DNA of 64,000 nt. It comes from Paracidovorax oryzae ATCC 19882. Lineage in GTDB: Bacteria > Pseudomonadota > Gammaproteobacteria > Burkholderiales > Burkholderiaceae_C. Location of the stretch: the NCBI RefSeq assembly GCF_000687165.1, contig NZ_JMKU01000018.1:65821-129820 (forward strand), read 5' to 3'. Position 1 is the stretch's first letter; every line of letters starts with the position of its first letter. Position numbers and translations under genes: made by a program. The notes below the pieces were generated by a model that did no database searches, was not told where the DNA came from, and worked only from the letters and a program-made list of their open reading frames with translations. Shown piece after piece: positions 34,884-42,934 of this stretch.

Positions 34884-34972
34884 GGGGCCGGCCGGGATGG
34901 AAGGAGAAAACAGCATAAAACATGCCGCGGCTTCTAAAACCTGACGCGGCTTTCACGCCGGCGCGGCCTGAG

Positions 34973-35074
34973 ACCAGCAGGCGCCACGGAACCGGCTTTG
35001 CCGGGCCGTCGGCGTCGTCCCCCTTCCCGGCGAAGCCGAGAGAAGGGGGAAGCGGCGCAGCCGCTCAGGGGGAT
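34973..35074 (-). repeat. Structured dispersed intergenic repeat, copy B
   Basis: Read on the minus strand this begins CATCCCCCTGAGCGG eight bases after the M23 peptidase stop and aligns along its length to 22853-22965. The first hairpin is AGCGGC-TGC-GCCGCT, while copy A has AGGCGC-TGC-GCGCCT: both arms changed together and pairing was kept. The last hairpin CCGGC-AAA-GCCGG is the same stem with a different loop. The middle stem is shorter than in copy A. Confidence 0.8.
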
Positions 35075-35082
35075 GTACCCCC

Positions 35083-36492
35083 TTATTGCGCGCCGGCCTG
35101 CTGCACCTGCGCAGCCGAGGCCAGTTGCACGCGCATGTTCGAGGCCAGGCGGTTGAACGCGGCGCGAGAGGCGGCCGATACCGGCTGGGCCGCCGCGCTT
35201 TGCTGCGCGAGCACCATCGGATCCTGGTGCTGGCCGTTCACGCGCGATTCGAAGTGGAGGTGGGGCCCGGTCGCCCAGCCCGTCGCGCCGACGGCACCGA
35301 TGGTCTGGCCCTGCTCCACGGCCTGGCCCTTGCGCACGTCGATGCGGCTCAGGTGCGCATACACCGTCACGTGCTGGTTGTTGTGCTTGATGTAGATGAC
35401 GTTGCCATAGCCGTTCTGCACGCCGGCGAAGTCCACCGTGCCGTCCCCGACGGTGCGCACGGCCGTGCCGGTGGGCGCGGCGAAATCCGTGCCGAGGTGG
35501 GCGCGCCACTTCTGCAGGATGGGATGGAAGCGCATCTTGAAGCCGCTGGTCACGCGCGAGAACTCCACCGGCGAGGCGAGGTAGGCGCGGCGCATGCTCT
35601 CGCCTTCCAGCGTGTAGTACGAGCCCTTGGATGCCCCCGGCTCCTGGAACCAGACGGCGTCGTAGGTCTTGCCGTTATTGTGGAACTCGGCGCTGAGCAC
35701 GCGGCCGCTGCGCAGCGGTTCGCCGTCGGCCTCGAGCGTCTCGTACACCACCGAGAAGCGGTCTTCCTTGCGCAGCGCCCGGTGGAAGTCGATGTTGCTG
35801 GAGAAGACTTCCGCCAGCTGGATGGCCACGCCGTCCGGGATGTTGGCAGCATCGGTGGCCGCGAAGAGCGAACTGCGGATGATGCCGCCGGCCAGGCGGT
35901 TGCCCACGGTGAGGGGCGCCGTCTCGATGCGCGAGGCGAACGTGCTGCCCTGGCGCTCGACCACGAGGCGGCGGAAGTTGCCGCTGTCGTCCTGCACCCA
36001 GCGCGCCGTGAGTTTCACGAGCCGGTGGTCCTCGGTGGTTTCTGCGGAGACCGAGCGGCCGCCGCGGCCCAGCAGAGTCTGGCGCACCTGGCCGTCGCTG
36101 CGCAGGAAGGCTGCGGCCTCGGGGTCGGCCACGCCCAGGCGCTGCAGGATGGCCTCGGCCGTGTCGCTGCTGCGGGTCTGGTCGGTGCGGTAGAGGGAGT
36201 AGCTGGGAATGTCCACCAGCGCGGACAGCGGGCGGTCGCCCGCGAGGGACTCGACCGGATACTCGACGGTGGTGCGGGGCAGGTCGCCCGGATCGGGTGC
36301 GAACGACGCCACGGCGAAGGCGCCACCTCCGCCGGTGAGCAGGACGGCCGCGACCGCGGCGGTGATGCGTTTGGGATGGGTCTGGGCAAAGCGCGAGAGC
36401 CGATCCAGCAATGCAAGGCCGGCGGAGGTCAAGCCGTTGTTCAAGAGTCTGTTCCCCAGGGTGAAGCGCATGCGGGCCCATGAGGGCGGCAT
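35083..36492 (-). CDS. M23-family (LytM-type) murein peptidase, membrane anchored
   Basis: The 469-residue product has one membrane helix near the N-terminus (ITAAVAAVLLTGGGGAFAVASF), a long middle part with LysM-like/OapA-type segments and a C-terminal M23 domain. Zinc and catalytic residues are visible in HLGTDFAAPTGTAV (His332, Asp336), VTVYAHLSRI and GPHLHFESRVNG. It cuts peptide cross-links of peptidoglycan. Two starts (36492 and 36471) are plausible; neither has a strong ribosome-binding site. It is divergent from tyrS. Confidence 0.88.
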   Translation of the reverse strand: MPPSWARMRFTLGNRLLNNGLTSAGLALLDRLSRFAQTHPKRITAAVAAVLLTGGGGAFAVASFAPDPGDLPRTTVEYPVESLAGDRPLSALVDIPSYSLYRTDQTRSSDTAEAILQRLGVADPEAAAFLRSDGQVRQTLLGRGGRSVSAETTEDHRLVKLTARWVQDDSGNFRRLVVERQGSTFASRIETAPLTVGNRLAGGIIRSSLFAATDAANIPDGVAIQLAEVFSSNIDFHRALRKEDRFSVVYETLEADGEPLRSGRVLSAEFHNNGKTYDAVWFQEPGASKGSYYTLEGESMRRAYLASPVEFSRVTSGFKMRFHPILQKWRAHLGTDFAAPTGTAVRTVGDGTVDFAGVQNGYGNVIYIKHNNQHVTVYAHLSRIDVRKGQAVEQGQTIGAVGATGWATGPHLHFESRVNGQHQDPMVLAQQSAAAQPVSAASRAAFNRLASNMRVQLASAAQVQQAGAQ

Positions 36493-36625
36493 GCGAGGAA
36501 TGTCCGTGGTTGCAGCGGCAGGCACCGGGCCGTAAGGCGAAACGGCGGGCGCACTAGAATTCGCCGCTGCAAAGGTGGCAGGAAGTATAGCCACCGACCT
36601 ACCCGCCGAACCCGATAAAACCCTT

Positions 36626-37858
36626 ATGAATCAATCCGCTGTTACAACATTCCCGGTCACCGATGGTGTAGGACGGGCGCTGGAGGTGTCGTTGCGCGGG
36701 ACCGACGAACTGCTGCCCCGTGAGGAATGGACGCGCAAGCTCGCGCGCTCGGAGGCGACGGGTGTCCCGCTGCGCATCAAGCTGGGACTGGACCCCACCG
36801 CGCCGGACATCCACATCGGCCACACGGTGGTGCTCAACAAGATGCGCCAGCTGCAGGACCTGGGCCACCAGGTGATCTTCCTGATCGGAGACTTCACCAC
36901 GCTGATCGGCGACCCCTCGGGCCGCAACACCACGCGCCCGCCGCTCACGCCCGAGCAGATCAAGATCAACGCCGAGACCTACTACACCCAGGCCGCCAAG
37001 GTGCTGGACCCGGCGCGCACCGAGATCCGCTACAACAGCGAATGGTGCGCGCCACTGGGCGCCGCGGGCATGATCCAGCTGGCCGCCAAGTACACCGTGG
37101 CCCGCATGATGGAGCGCAACGATTTCCACCAGCGATTCACGGACGGCAGCTCGATCAGCCTGCACGAGTTCCTCTACCCGCTGCTGCAGGGCTACGACTC
37201 GGTCGCCTTGAAGAGCGACCTGGAGCTGGGCGGCACCGACCAGAAGTTCAACCTGCTGATGGGCCGCCACCTGCAGCAGGAGTACGGGCAGGAGCCGCAG
37301 TGCATCCTGACGATGCCGCTGCTGGTGGGCCTGGACGGCGTGGACAAGATGTCCAAGTCCAAGAACAACTACATCGGCATCACCGAAGACGCCAACACCA
37401 TGTTCGCCAAGGTGCTGTCGATCTCCGACACGCTGATGTGGGACTGGTACACCCTGCTGTCGTTCAAGAGCCTGGCCGAGATCGCCGCGCTCAAGGCCGA
37501 GGTGGAAGGCGGCCGCAATCCCAAGGACGCCAAGGTGGCGCTCGCCAAGGAGATCACCGCACGCTTCCACAGCGCCGCCGCCGCCGACGCGGCCGAAGCG
37601 GACTTCATGAACCGCAGCAAGGGCGGCGTGCCCGACGAGATTCCCGAGGTGTCGCTCTCCGGCGCGCCGCTGGGCATCGGCGCATTGCTCAAGCAGGCCA
37701 ACCTCGCGCCGTCCACGAGCGAGGCCAACCGCCTGATCGACGGTGGCGGCGTGCGCGTGGAAGGCGGCGTGGTGAGCGACCGCGGCCTGAAGCTGGAGGC
37801 CGGCACGTACGTGGTGCAGGTGGGCAAGCGCAAGTTCGCCCGCGTCACGCTGGGTTGA
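36626..37858 (+). CDS. tyrS: Tyrosyl-tRNA synthetase
   Basis: The 410-residue product is a class-I synthetase of the TyrRS-Z type. It has the HIGH motif in [49 protein letters not shown] and the KMSKS loop in [14 protein letters not shown]. The C-terminal S4 domain (about 345-410) binds the tRNA. The ATG at 36626 gives the usual length. Confidence 0.97.
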   Translation: MNQSAVTTFPVTDGVGRALEVSLRGTDELLPREEWTRKLARSEATGVPLRIKLGLDPTAPDIHIGHTVVLNKMRQLQDLGHQVIFLIGDFTTLIGDPSGRNTTRPPLTPEQIKINAETYYTQAAKVLDPARTEIRYNSEWCAPLGAAGMIQLAAKYTVARMMERNDFHQRFTDGSSISLHEFLYPLLQGYDSVALKSDLELGGTDQKFNLLMGRHLQQEYGQEPQCILTMPLLVGLDGVDKMSKSKNNYIGITEDANTMFAKVLSISDTLMWDWYTLLSFKSLAEIAALKAEVEGGRNPKDAKVALAKEITARFHSAAAADAAEADFMNRSKGGVPDEIPEVSLSGAPLGIGALLKQANLAPSTSEANRLIDGGGVRVEGGVVSDRGLKLEAGTYVVQVGKRKFARVTLG

Positions 37859-37890
37859 CGCCGCCAGCCCCGGCCCTGGGGGCGGTGGCG
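37859..37890. terminator. Hairpin between convergent tyrS and lysR
   Basis: The 34-bp gap is almost filled by CGCCGCC-A-GCCCC pairing with GGGGC-GGTGGCG around a short loop. It has no T-run, so only a weak two-way terminator is suggested. Confidence 0.4.
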
Positions 37891-37892
37891 AT

Positions 37893-38885
37893 TCAGCCCA
37901 GGTCGTCGTTCAGGTCCGGATCGGGGACTTCGCCCACGGCTTCGCGGGTGAGCTGCGCCTCGCGCAGCAGCCAGGAGCAGAACGCCTTGATCTCGGGGCG
38001 CTGCCCGCTGCGCGGCCCCACCAGCATCCAGTACACCAGCGGCGAATCGAGCCGGTAGCCGGGCAGCACCTCGACGAGGTCACCGGACGCGAGGCTGTCC
38101 GCGATGAGCGGCATCCGCGCGAGCGCGAGGCCCTGGCCGGTGAGCGCGGCCTGCACGATCTGGTGGGCGTAGTTGAAGTAGAGCCAGCGCTTGGGCTGCA
38201 GCTTGGACTGGCCGTTCTGCTCGAACCAGCGCCGCCACGTCAGCCATTCCAGGTACGCCGTGCGGTGGGCGTCGCCGGCTTCGATCAGCGTGAACTGGGC
38301 GACGTCCGCGGGCTTGCGGATGGGCGGGCCGCTCTTGAGCAGCCACGGGCTGGCCACCACGGCGAGCTGCTCCCCGAACAGCCGCTGCGCGCCCTGCAGC
38401 TGCGAGCCCGGCACGGCGTAGCGCAAGGCCAGATCGACGTCCGCGGTTTCCAGGTCCACGGACACGTCGCTCGCATCGATGCGGATGTCGATGTCGGGGT
38501 TGTCGCGCTGGAATTCCTCCATGCGAGGAATCAGCCACATGGATGCGAAGCTGGCCCAGGTCGTGATCGCCACGCTCTTGCGCCCGGCCGTCTGCCGCAC
38601 GAGCCGCACGCTGGCATCGAGCCGCTCCAGCGCAGGCGCCACGGCGCGCTGCAGCTGCGCCCCCGCGCTGGTGAGTTCCACCGCGCGCGTGTGCCGCAGG
38701 AAGAGCGGCACGCCCACTTCGTCTTCCAGCGCCTGGATCTGGCGGCTCACCGCCGATTGCGTGAGGGACAGCTCTTCGGCGGCGGCGCGGAAATTCAGGT
38801 GGCGGGCCACGGCGAGGAAGGCGCGCCAGTGGCCGACTGCCACGGGCCGCGTGCGCAGGTGTGCGACAGGGGCGGGAATGGTCAT
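37893..38885 (-). CDS. LysR-family regulator, GcvA-like
   Basis: The 330-residue product has the LysR helix-turn-helix (HWRAFLAVARHLNFRAAAEELSLTQSAVSRQIQALEDEVG, about 19-57) and a GcvA-like effector domain with WLIPRMEEFQRDNPDIDIRI and DVDLALRYAVPG. It is divergent from two DUF2917 genes, a pairing that suggests regulation of them. An inverted repeat ATGAAA / TTTCAT lies in the shared upstream region. Confidence 0.9.
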   Translation of the reverse strand: MTIPAPVAHLRTRPVAVGHWRAFLAVARHLNFRAAAEELSLTQSAVSRQIQALEDEVGVPLFLRHTRAVELTSAGAQLQRAVAPALERLDASVRLVRQTAGRKSVAITTWASFASMWLIPRMEEFQRDNPDIDIRIDASDVSVDLETADVDLALRYAVPGSQLQGAQRLFGEQLAVVASPWLLKSGPPIRKPADVAQFTLIEAGDAHRTAYLEWLTWRRWFEQNGQSKLQPKRWLYFNYAHQIVQAALTGQGLALARMPLIADSLASGDLVEVLPGYRLDSPLVYWMLVGPRSGQRPEIKAFCSWLLREAQLTREAVGEVPDPDLNDDLG

Positions 38886-38932
38886 GGTGCTCTGAATGCA
38901 GGGGCGTCGGCTTGGATTGATGAGCCGGTTGC

Positions 38933-38961
38933 ATGAAATTATGGCCGCGTTTTCATTGGAC
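38933..38961. promoter_or_regulatory. Inverted repeat and shared 11-mer upstream of the first DUF2917 gene
   Basis: ATGAAA (38933-38938) and TTTCAT (38951-38956) form 6-bp arms 12 bp apart, suited to a LysR dimer. The right arm is part of TTTCATTGGAC (38951-38961), which recurs exactly at 39583-39593 before the second DUF2917 gene. Confidence 0.45.
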
Positions 38962-39026
38962 CGGAGTGGCCGCTGCAAAAGAAACTCCTTGCCAGGCAAC
39001 AGCTTGAAGGCAATGGAGAACGGGCC

Positions 39027-39512
39027 ATGGATGTATCCAACTTTCCAGATTCGCAACAATGGTGCGCTCCGGCGGGAGCGTGGAGCCTGGCCTGCGGCCA
39101 GGCCACGGGGTTGCGGCCGCGGCGCAACGGGACGCTGGAAATCGTGCAGGGCGGCGTCTGGCTGACGGTATCGGGCCGCGCGGCCAGCGAAGAGGACGTT
39201 TTCCTGAGCAGGGGCGACACGCTCCGGATCGCCGCAGGGCAGCACGCCGTGCTGGAACCCTGGCCGGCTTCGGCCCGGACGGGCGGCGTGTCGTTTCTGT
39301 GGACGGAGGAGGGCTCGCAGGGCGTGCCGGTGGCATCTGCCTGGAACGCCGTGGCCCGGGCCCTGGGTGACATGCTCCGTGCCCAGGCAGACCTGGGTCG
39401 CGCCCTGATGGCGCTGGGCCGGGCCGTGGGGAATGCGGCCATCGGGCGCCGGCCGGAGGGGCATGGCAGCGCGCAGATCCCCTCCGCCGTGGCGCTGCGG
39501 GGTCGCCATTGA
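39027..39512 (+). CDS. DUF2917 protein, long form
   Basis: The 161-residue product has a small beta-rich DUF2917 domain: LACGQATGLRPRRNGTLEIVQGGVWLTVSG, DVFLSRGDTLRIAAGQHAVLEPW. This recalls a cupin-like barrel. A C-terminal helix follows (about 105-140, AWNAVARALGDMLRAQADLGRALMALG). The function is unknown. It is the first of two paralogues and lies opposite a GcvA-like regulator. Confidence 0.78.
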   Translation: MDVSNFPDSQQWCAPAGAWSLACGQATGLRPRRNGTLEIVQGGVWLTVSGRAASEEDVFLSRGDTLRIAAGQHAVLEPWPASARTGGVSFLWTEEGSQGVPVASAWNAVARALGDMLRAQADLGRALMALGRAVGNAAIGRRPEGHGSAQIPSAVALRGRH

Positions 39513-39582
39513 TGCGCCTCACGCATTGAAACGGTCGTGTTTGTGCATTGATGCGAAAGACGCATGGTTTCCCGCGTCGCAT

Positions 39583-39593
39583 TTCATTGGACG
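39583..39593 (+). promoter_or_regulatory. Repeat of the 11-mer before the second DUF2917 gene
   Basis: TTTCATTGGAC lies 68 bp before the start of the second DUF2917 gene; the copy at 38951 is 76 bp before the first. Just upstream, ATGCG-AAAGA-CGCAT (39552-39566) forms a second inverted repeat. Confidence 0.45.
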
Positions 39594-39650
39594 ACCCCAG
39601 GGGTTGAGAGGAAGAATAGGGAAAAGATCAGGGTTTACCAGGAGAAAGCA

Positions 39651-40022
39651 ATGTCTGCTTCACATGTTCTGAATTTTCAACAATCCGCCGTCCGTGACCG
39701 TTCTTCGGGCCTGGATGTCTATCGACTGGCCTCGGGCCAGGCCCACAGCCTGCGGCCGCGCGTGCCGATGGCGCTGCGCATCGCATCGGGCCGTGCCTGG
39801 GTGACCATCGACGACGGCCTGCCGGGCGAGTCCGACCCGGCCGCGGGCGACATCGTCCTGCATGCCGGCCAGACGCTCTGGATCGCCGCCGGCCAGCATG
39901 CCGTCATCGAGCCGCTGGGCAAGGACGTGGTGCAGTACCGCTTCGACATCTCGCGCATAGTGAAAAGCGAAGCGTCCGGCCAGGGCGTGGTGTCCGCCCG
40001 TACCCCGGCCTGCTGCGCCTGA
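39651..40022 (+). CDS. DUF2917 protein, short form
   Basis: The 123-residue product aligns with the upstream paralogue: LASGQAHSLRPRVPMALRIASGRAWVTIDDG, DIVLHAGQTLWIAAGQHAVIEPLG. It lacks the C-terminal helix and ends in a Cys-rich PACCA. A strong AGGAG precedes the ATG at 39651. It probably arose by tandem duplication. The function is unknown. Confidence 0.8.
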   Translation: MSASHVLNFQQSAVRDRSSGLDVYRLASGQAHSLRPRVPMALRIASGRAWVTIDDGLPGESDPAAGDIVLHAGQTLWIAAGQHAVIEPLGKDVVQYRFDISRIVKSEASGQGVVSARTPACCA

Positions 40023-40079
40023 GCACGGCCTGCGGAGGCAGGCCCGGCGACCCTGCCGGGCCCGGGCGCCCGTCGGCGC

Positions 40080-40493
40080 TCACAGTTCCAGGTCGATGGC
40101 CAGCGCCTCGAAGGCCGCCATGGCCTCGTTGCCCGCCAGCGACTCCATGCGGGGCAGCGCATCCTCGTCTTCCAGCGTGCTGAAGGCGAGGCTGAACCGC
40201 TGGAACCGGCGCTTCATCAGGGGGGCCTGGTGCAGCACTTCCATCGCGGTATGGCGCGCATCGGCGCGGATGCGCTCCAGCAGGACGGCCAGGATGGCCG
40301 GGGGGCCTTCCAGCTGCTGGCAGAAACGCTGGCCGTCGAACACCAGCAGGCCGGTGATGCCGTCCCGGACGTTGGACAACCGGGCCTTTGCGGCAATGGT
40401 GGCCACGATGCCTACGGGCTGGCCGGGGGCCAGCGTGCTGACATAGAGCACTTCCTGGAGCGGTGCCGTCAGCGGAGGAGGGAAAAGCGTCAT
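40080..40493 (-). CDS. BLUF-domain blue-light photoreceptor
   Basis: The 137-residue product is a stand-alone BLUF domain. The flavin residues Tyr17, Asn41 and Gln59 have exactly the spacing of AppA Tyr21, Asn45 and Gln63, within LYVSTL, SNVRDGITGLLVF and FCQQLEGPP; DARHTAMEVL follows. At the position of AppA Trp104/Met106 it has Phe100 and Leu102 (RRFQRFSL). It should bind FAD and signal through partner contacts. It is divergent from a Crp/Fnr gene. Confidence 0.85.
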   Translation of the reverse strand: MTLFPPPLTAPLQEVLYVSTLAPGQPVGIVATIAAKARLSNVRDGITGLLVFDGQRFCQQLEGPPAILAVLLERIRADARHTAMEVLHQAPLMKRRFQRFSLAFSTLEDEDALPRMESLAGNEAMAAFEALAIDLEL

Positions 40494-40530
40494 GGACTTT
40501 CCACTCTAGAGAACACGCCGCTAGGCCGCA

Positions 40531-40544
40531 ATGTCAAAAGACAT
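40531..40544. promoter_or_regulatory. Short inverted repeat between BLUF and Crp/Fnr genes
   Basis: ATGTC-AAAA-GACAT is a perfect 5-bp repeat with a 4-bp spacer, the same geometry as FNR boxes but a different sequence. It could be an operator of the adjacent regulator. Confidence 0.3.
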
Positions 40545-40629
40545 AGCCTGCAGGCACGCTGATTGCCTAGAATCGCCGCCGCGTTCTTGTTCCGCACCCT
40601 TTTCCATTTCCTCCGCAGGCGCTGGCAGT

Positions 40630-41400
40630 ATGAGTACCGATGTCGTTTCCGCTGGGCCTTTACCGGAGGTCCCGCGCCATTGCGGCGCCTGCCGGCTGCG
40701 CCAGCGCACCCAGGCTTTCACCCCGGCGACGGGCGAGGAGCTGTCCTTCATCCAGTCGTACCGCTGCGGTGTCGAACTGGTCAAGGCGGGCGGCACCCTG
40801 ATCCGGGAGCACCAGTCCGGCGGCCGGCTCTATACGCTCTATAGCGGGTGGGCGTTTCGTTACAAGACTCTTTCGGACGGGCGCCGGCAGATCCTGAACT
40901 TCCTGCTTCCCGGTGACCTGGTCGGGCTGCAGCAGGAGTTCTCCGATGCCGCCCTGCATGGCGTGGAAGCCGTGACGGACTGCGCTTTCTGCGCCTTCGA
41001 TGCCGATGGCCTGTGGACGATGTTCCGCGAGCATGCGCGCCTGGCCTACGGGGTCACGTGGCTGGCGGCGCGGGGCGAGGGCATGGTGGACGACAACCTG
41101 CTCACGGCCGGCCGGCGCTCCGCGATCGAGCGGGTGGCGGTGCTGCTGGTGCACCTGTACCGCCGCCTGGACCGCCTGGGCCTGGCGGAGGGCGGGGCGG
41201 TGGATTTCCCGATCAACCAGCAGCACATCGCCGATGCGCTGGGGCTGTCGCTGGTGCACACCAACAAGACGCTGCGGCGCCTTGCCGACATGGGCATGCA
41301 CGAAATCTCGGGCGGCCGCCTGCGGCTGCTCAATCCGCGGGCGCTGGCGCGCATCGCGGAATACTACGACGCCATTCCCCGGCCCGTGCCCCTGCTGTGA
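40630..41400 (+). CDS. Crp/Fnr-family regulator with N-terminal cysteines
   Basis: The 256-residue product has a CxxC at Cys18/Cys21 (RHCGACRLRQ), Cys46, a cyclic-nucleotide-type barrel (GRLYTLYSGWAFRYKTLSDGRRQILNFLLPGD) with Cys118 and Cys121, and a C-terminal helix-turn-helix (INQQHIADALGLSLVHTNKTLRRLADMG). FNR of E. coli uses Cys20, 23, 29 and 122, so a cluster ligand set is possible but not identical. An oxygen, redox or nitric-oxide role is plausible. Confidence 0.87.
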   Translation: MSTDVVSAGPLPEVPRHCGACRLRQRTQAFTPATGEELSFIQSYRCGVELVKAGGTLIREHQSGGRLYTLYSGWAFRYKTLSDGRRQILNFLLPGDLVGLQQEFSDAALHGVEAVTDCAFCAFDADGLWTMFREHARLAYGVTWLAARGEGMVDDNLLTAGRRSAIERVAVLLVHLYRRLDRLGLAEGGAVDFPINQQHIADALGLSLVHTNKTLRRLADMGMHEISGGRLRLLNPRALARIAEYYDAIPRPVPLL

Positions 41401-41489
41401 CCGCCCGCGGGCGGCTGGCGGGCCGCCGCGGGGCTGTGGGCGGCGGGGCGGATAATCGGCCATCCCCATCCCATCTCCATCCATATTCC

Positions 41490-42920
41490 ATGAGTGCACT
41501 GGACGTCATCATCATGGCCGCGGGCAAAGGCACGCGCATGAAAAGCCGCATTCCCAAGGTCCTGCAGCGCCTCGCGGGGCGCCCCCTGCTGGGGCACGTG
41601 CTCGACCAGGCGCGCGGCCTGCAGGCGCGGCGCGCCGTCGTCGTGACGGGCCATGGCGCGGCCGAGGTGGAGCCTTTCATCGCCCGCGCGGCGGACGGGC
41701 TGGATGTGCGCTGCGTGCGGCAGGAGCCGCAGCTGGGCACCGGCCACGCCGTGCAGCAGGCGGTGCCGGCGCTGCAGGGCGACGGGACGGTGGTCGTGCT
41801 GTCCGGCGACGTGCCGCTCACCCGCGCGGACACCCTGCGCGCACTGGTGGCGGCAGGCGGGAGCGGGCAACTGGCCCTGCTCACCGTGACCCTGCCGGAC
41901 CCGTCGGGCTACGGGCGCATCGTGCGTGGCGATGACGGCGCGGTGCGCGGCATCGTCGAGCACAAGGACGCCACCGAGGCGCAGCGCGCCATCGACGAGG
42001 TGTACAGCGGCATCATGGCCGTGCCCGCGGGGCTGCTGGCCGGCTGGCTGGCGCGGCTGACCAACGACAACGCCCAGGGCGAGTACTACCTGACCGACAT
42101 CGTGGCCATGGCCGTGGCCGACGGCGTGCCCGTGGTGGCGCATCGCATCGCCGACGCGCTGCAGGTGGCCGGCGTGAACAGCCCGCTGCAGCTGGCCGAA
42201 CTGGAGCGCGCCCACCAACTGGCCCAGGCGCGTGTGCTGATGGAGCAGGGCGTGCGCCTGGCGGATCCTGCACGCTTCGACCTGCGCGACGACCCGCGCA
42301 CCGGGGCGCGCGGTGAACTGGCCTGCGGGCAGGACGTGGAAATCGATGTGAACTGCATCTTTTCCGGCCGCGTGGAACTGGGCGAGGGCGTGCGCATCGG
42401 CGCGCACTGCTGCATCGCCAATGCGCGCATCGCCGCGGGCGCGGTGATCCATCCCTATACCCACATCGACGGCGAGCAGCCCGCGGGCGTGCAGGTGGGC
42501 GAGGGCGCGCTGGTCGGGCCGTTCGCGCGGCTGCGGCCCGGCGCGCAGCTGGGGCGCGAAGTGCACATCGGCAACTTCGTGGAAGTGAAGAATTCGAGCC
42601 TGGCCGACGGCGCCAAGGCCAACCATCTCGCCTACCTGGGCGACGCCACGGTGGGCGAGCGCGTGAACTATGGCGCCGGCAGCATCACCGCCAACTACGA
42701 CGGCGCGAACAAGCACCGCACGGTAATCGAGGCCGATGCGCACATCGGCAGCAATTGCGTGCTGGTGGCCCCCGTGACCATCGGGGCGGGCGGCACCGTG
42801 GGCGGCGGCTCGACCATCACCAGGAGCACGCCGCCGGGCGTGCTCAGCGTCTCGCGCGGACGGCAGGTGAGCATCGAGCAATGGAAGCGGCCCGTGAAGG
42901 GCCCGCGGGCCCCGGGTTGA
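41490..42920 (+). CDS. glmU: Bifunctional GlmU (GlcNAc-1-P uridyltransferase / GlcN-1-P acetyltransferase)
   Basis: The 476-residue product has an N-terminal nucleotidyltransferase domain (IIMAAGKGTRMKSRIPKVLQRLAGRPL) and a C-terminal left-handed beta helix with GPFARLRPGAQLG, HIGNFVEVKNSSLADGAKANHL and YGAGSITANYDG. It makes UDP-GlcNAc for peptidoglycan and lipopolysaccharide. glmS, an earlier enzyme of the pathway, lies 2.5 kb downstream. Confidence 0.96.
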   Translation: MSALDVIIMAAGKGTRMKSRIPKVLQRLAGRPLLGHVLDQARGLQARRAVVVTGHGAAEVEPFIARAADGLDVRCVRQEPQLGTGHAVQQAVPALQGDGTVVVLSGDVPLTRADTLRALVAAGGSGQLALLTVTLPDPSGYGRIVRGDDGAVRGIVEHKDATEAQRAIDEVYSGIMAVPAGLLAGWLARLTNDNAQGEYYLTDIVAMAVADGVPVVAHRIADALQVAGVNSPLQLAELERAHQLAQARVLMEQGVRLADPARFDLRDDPRTGARGELACGQDVEIDVNCIFSGRVELGEGVRIGAHCCIANARIAAGAVIHPYTHIDGEQPAGVQVGEGALVGPFARLRPGAQLGREVHIGNFVEVKNSSLADGAKANHLAYLGDATVGERVNYGAGSITANYDGANKHRTVIEADAHIGSNCVLVAPVTIGAGGTVGGGSTITRSTPPGVLSVSRGRQVSIEQWKRPVKGPRAPG

Positions 42921-42934
42921 CGGACGGCGCCGCT

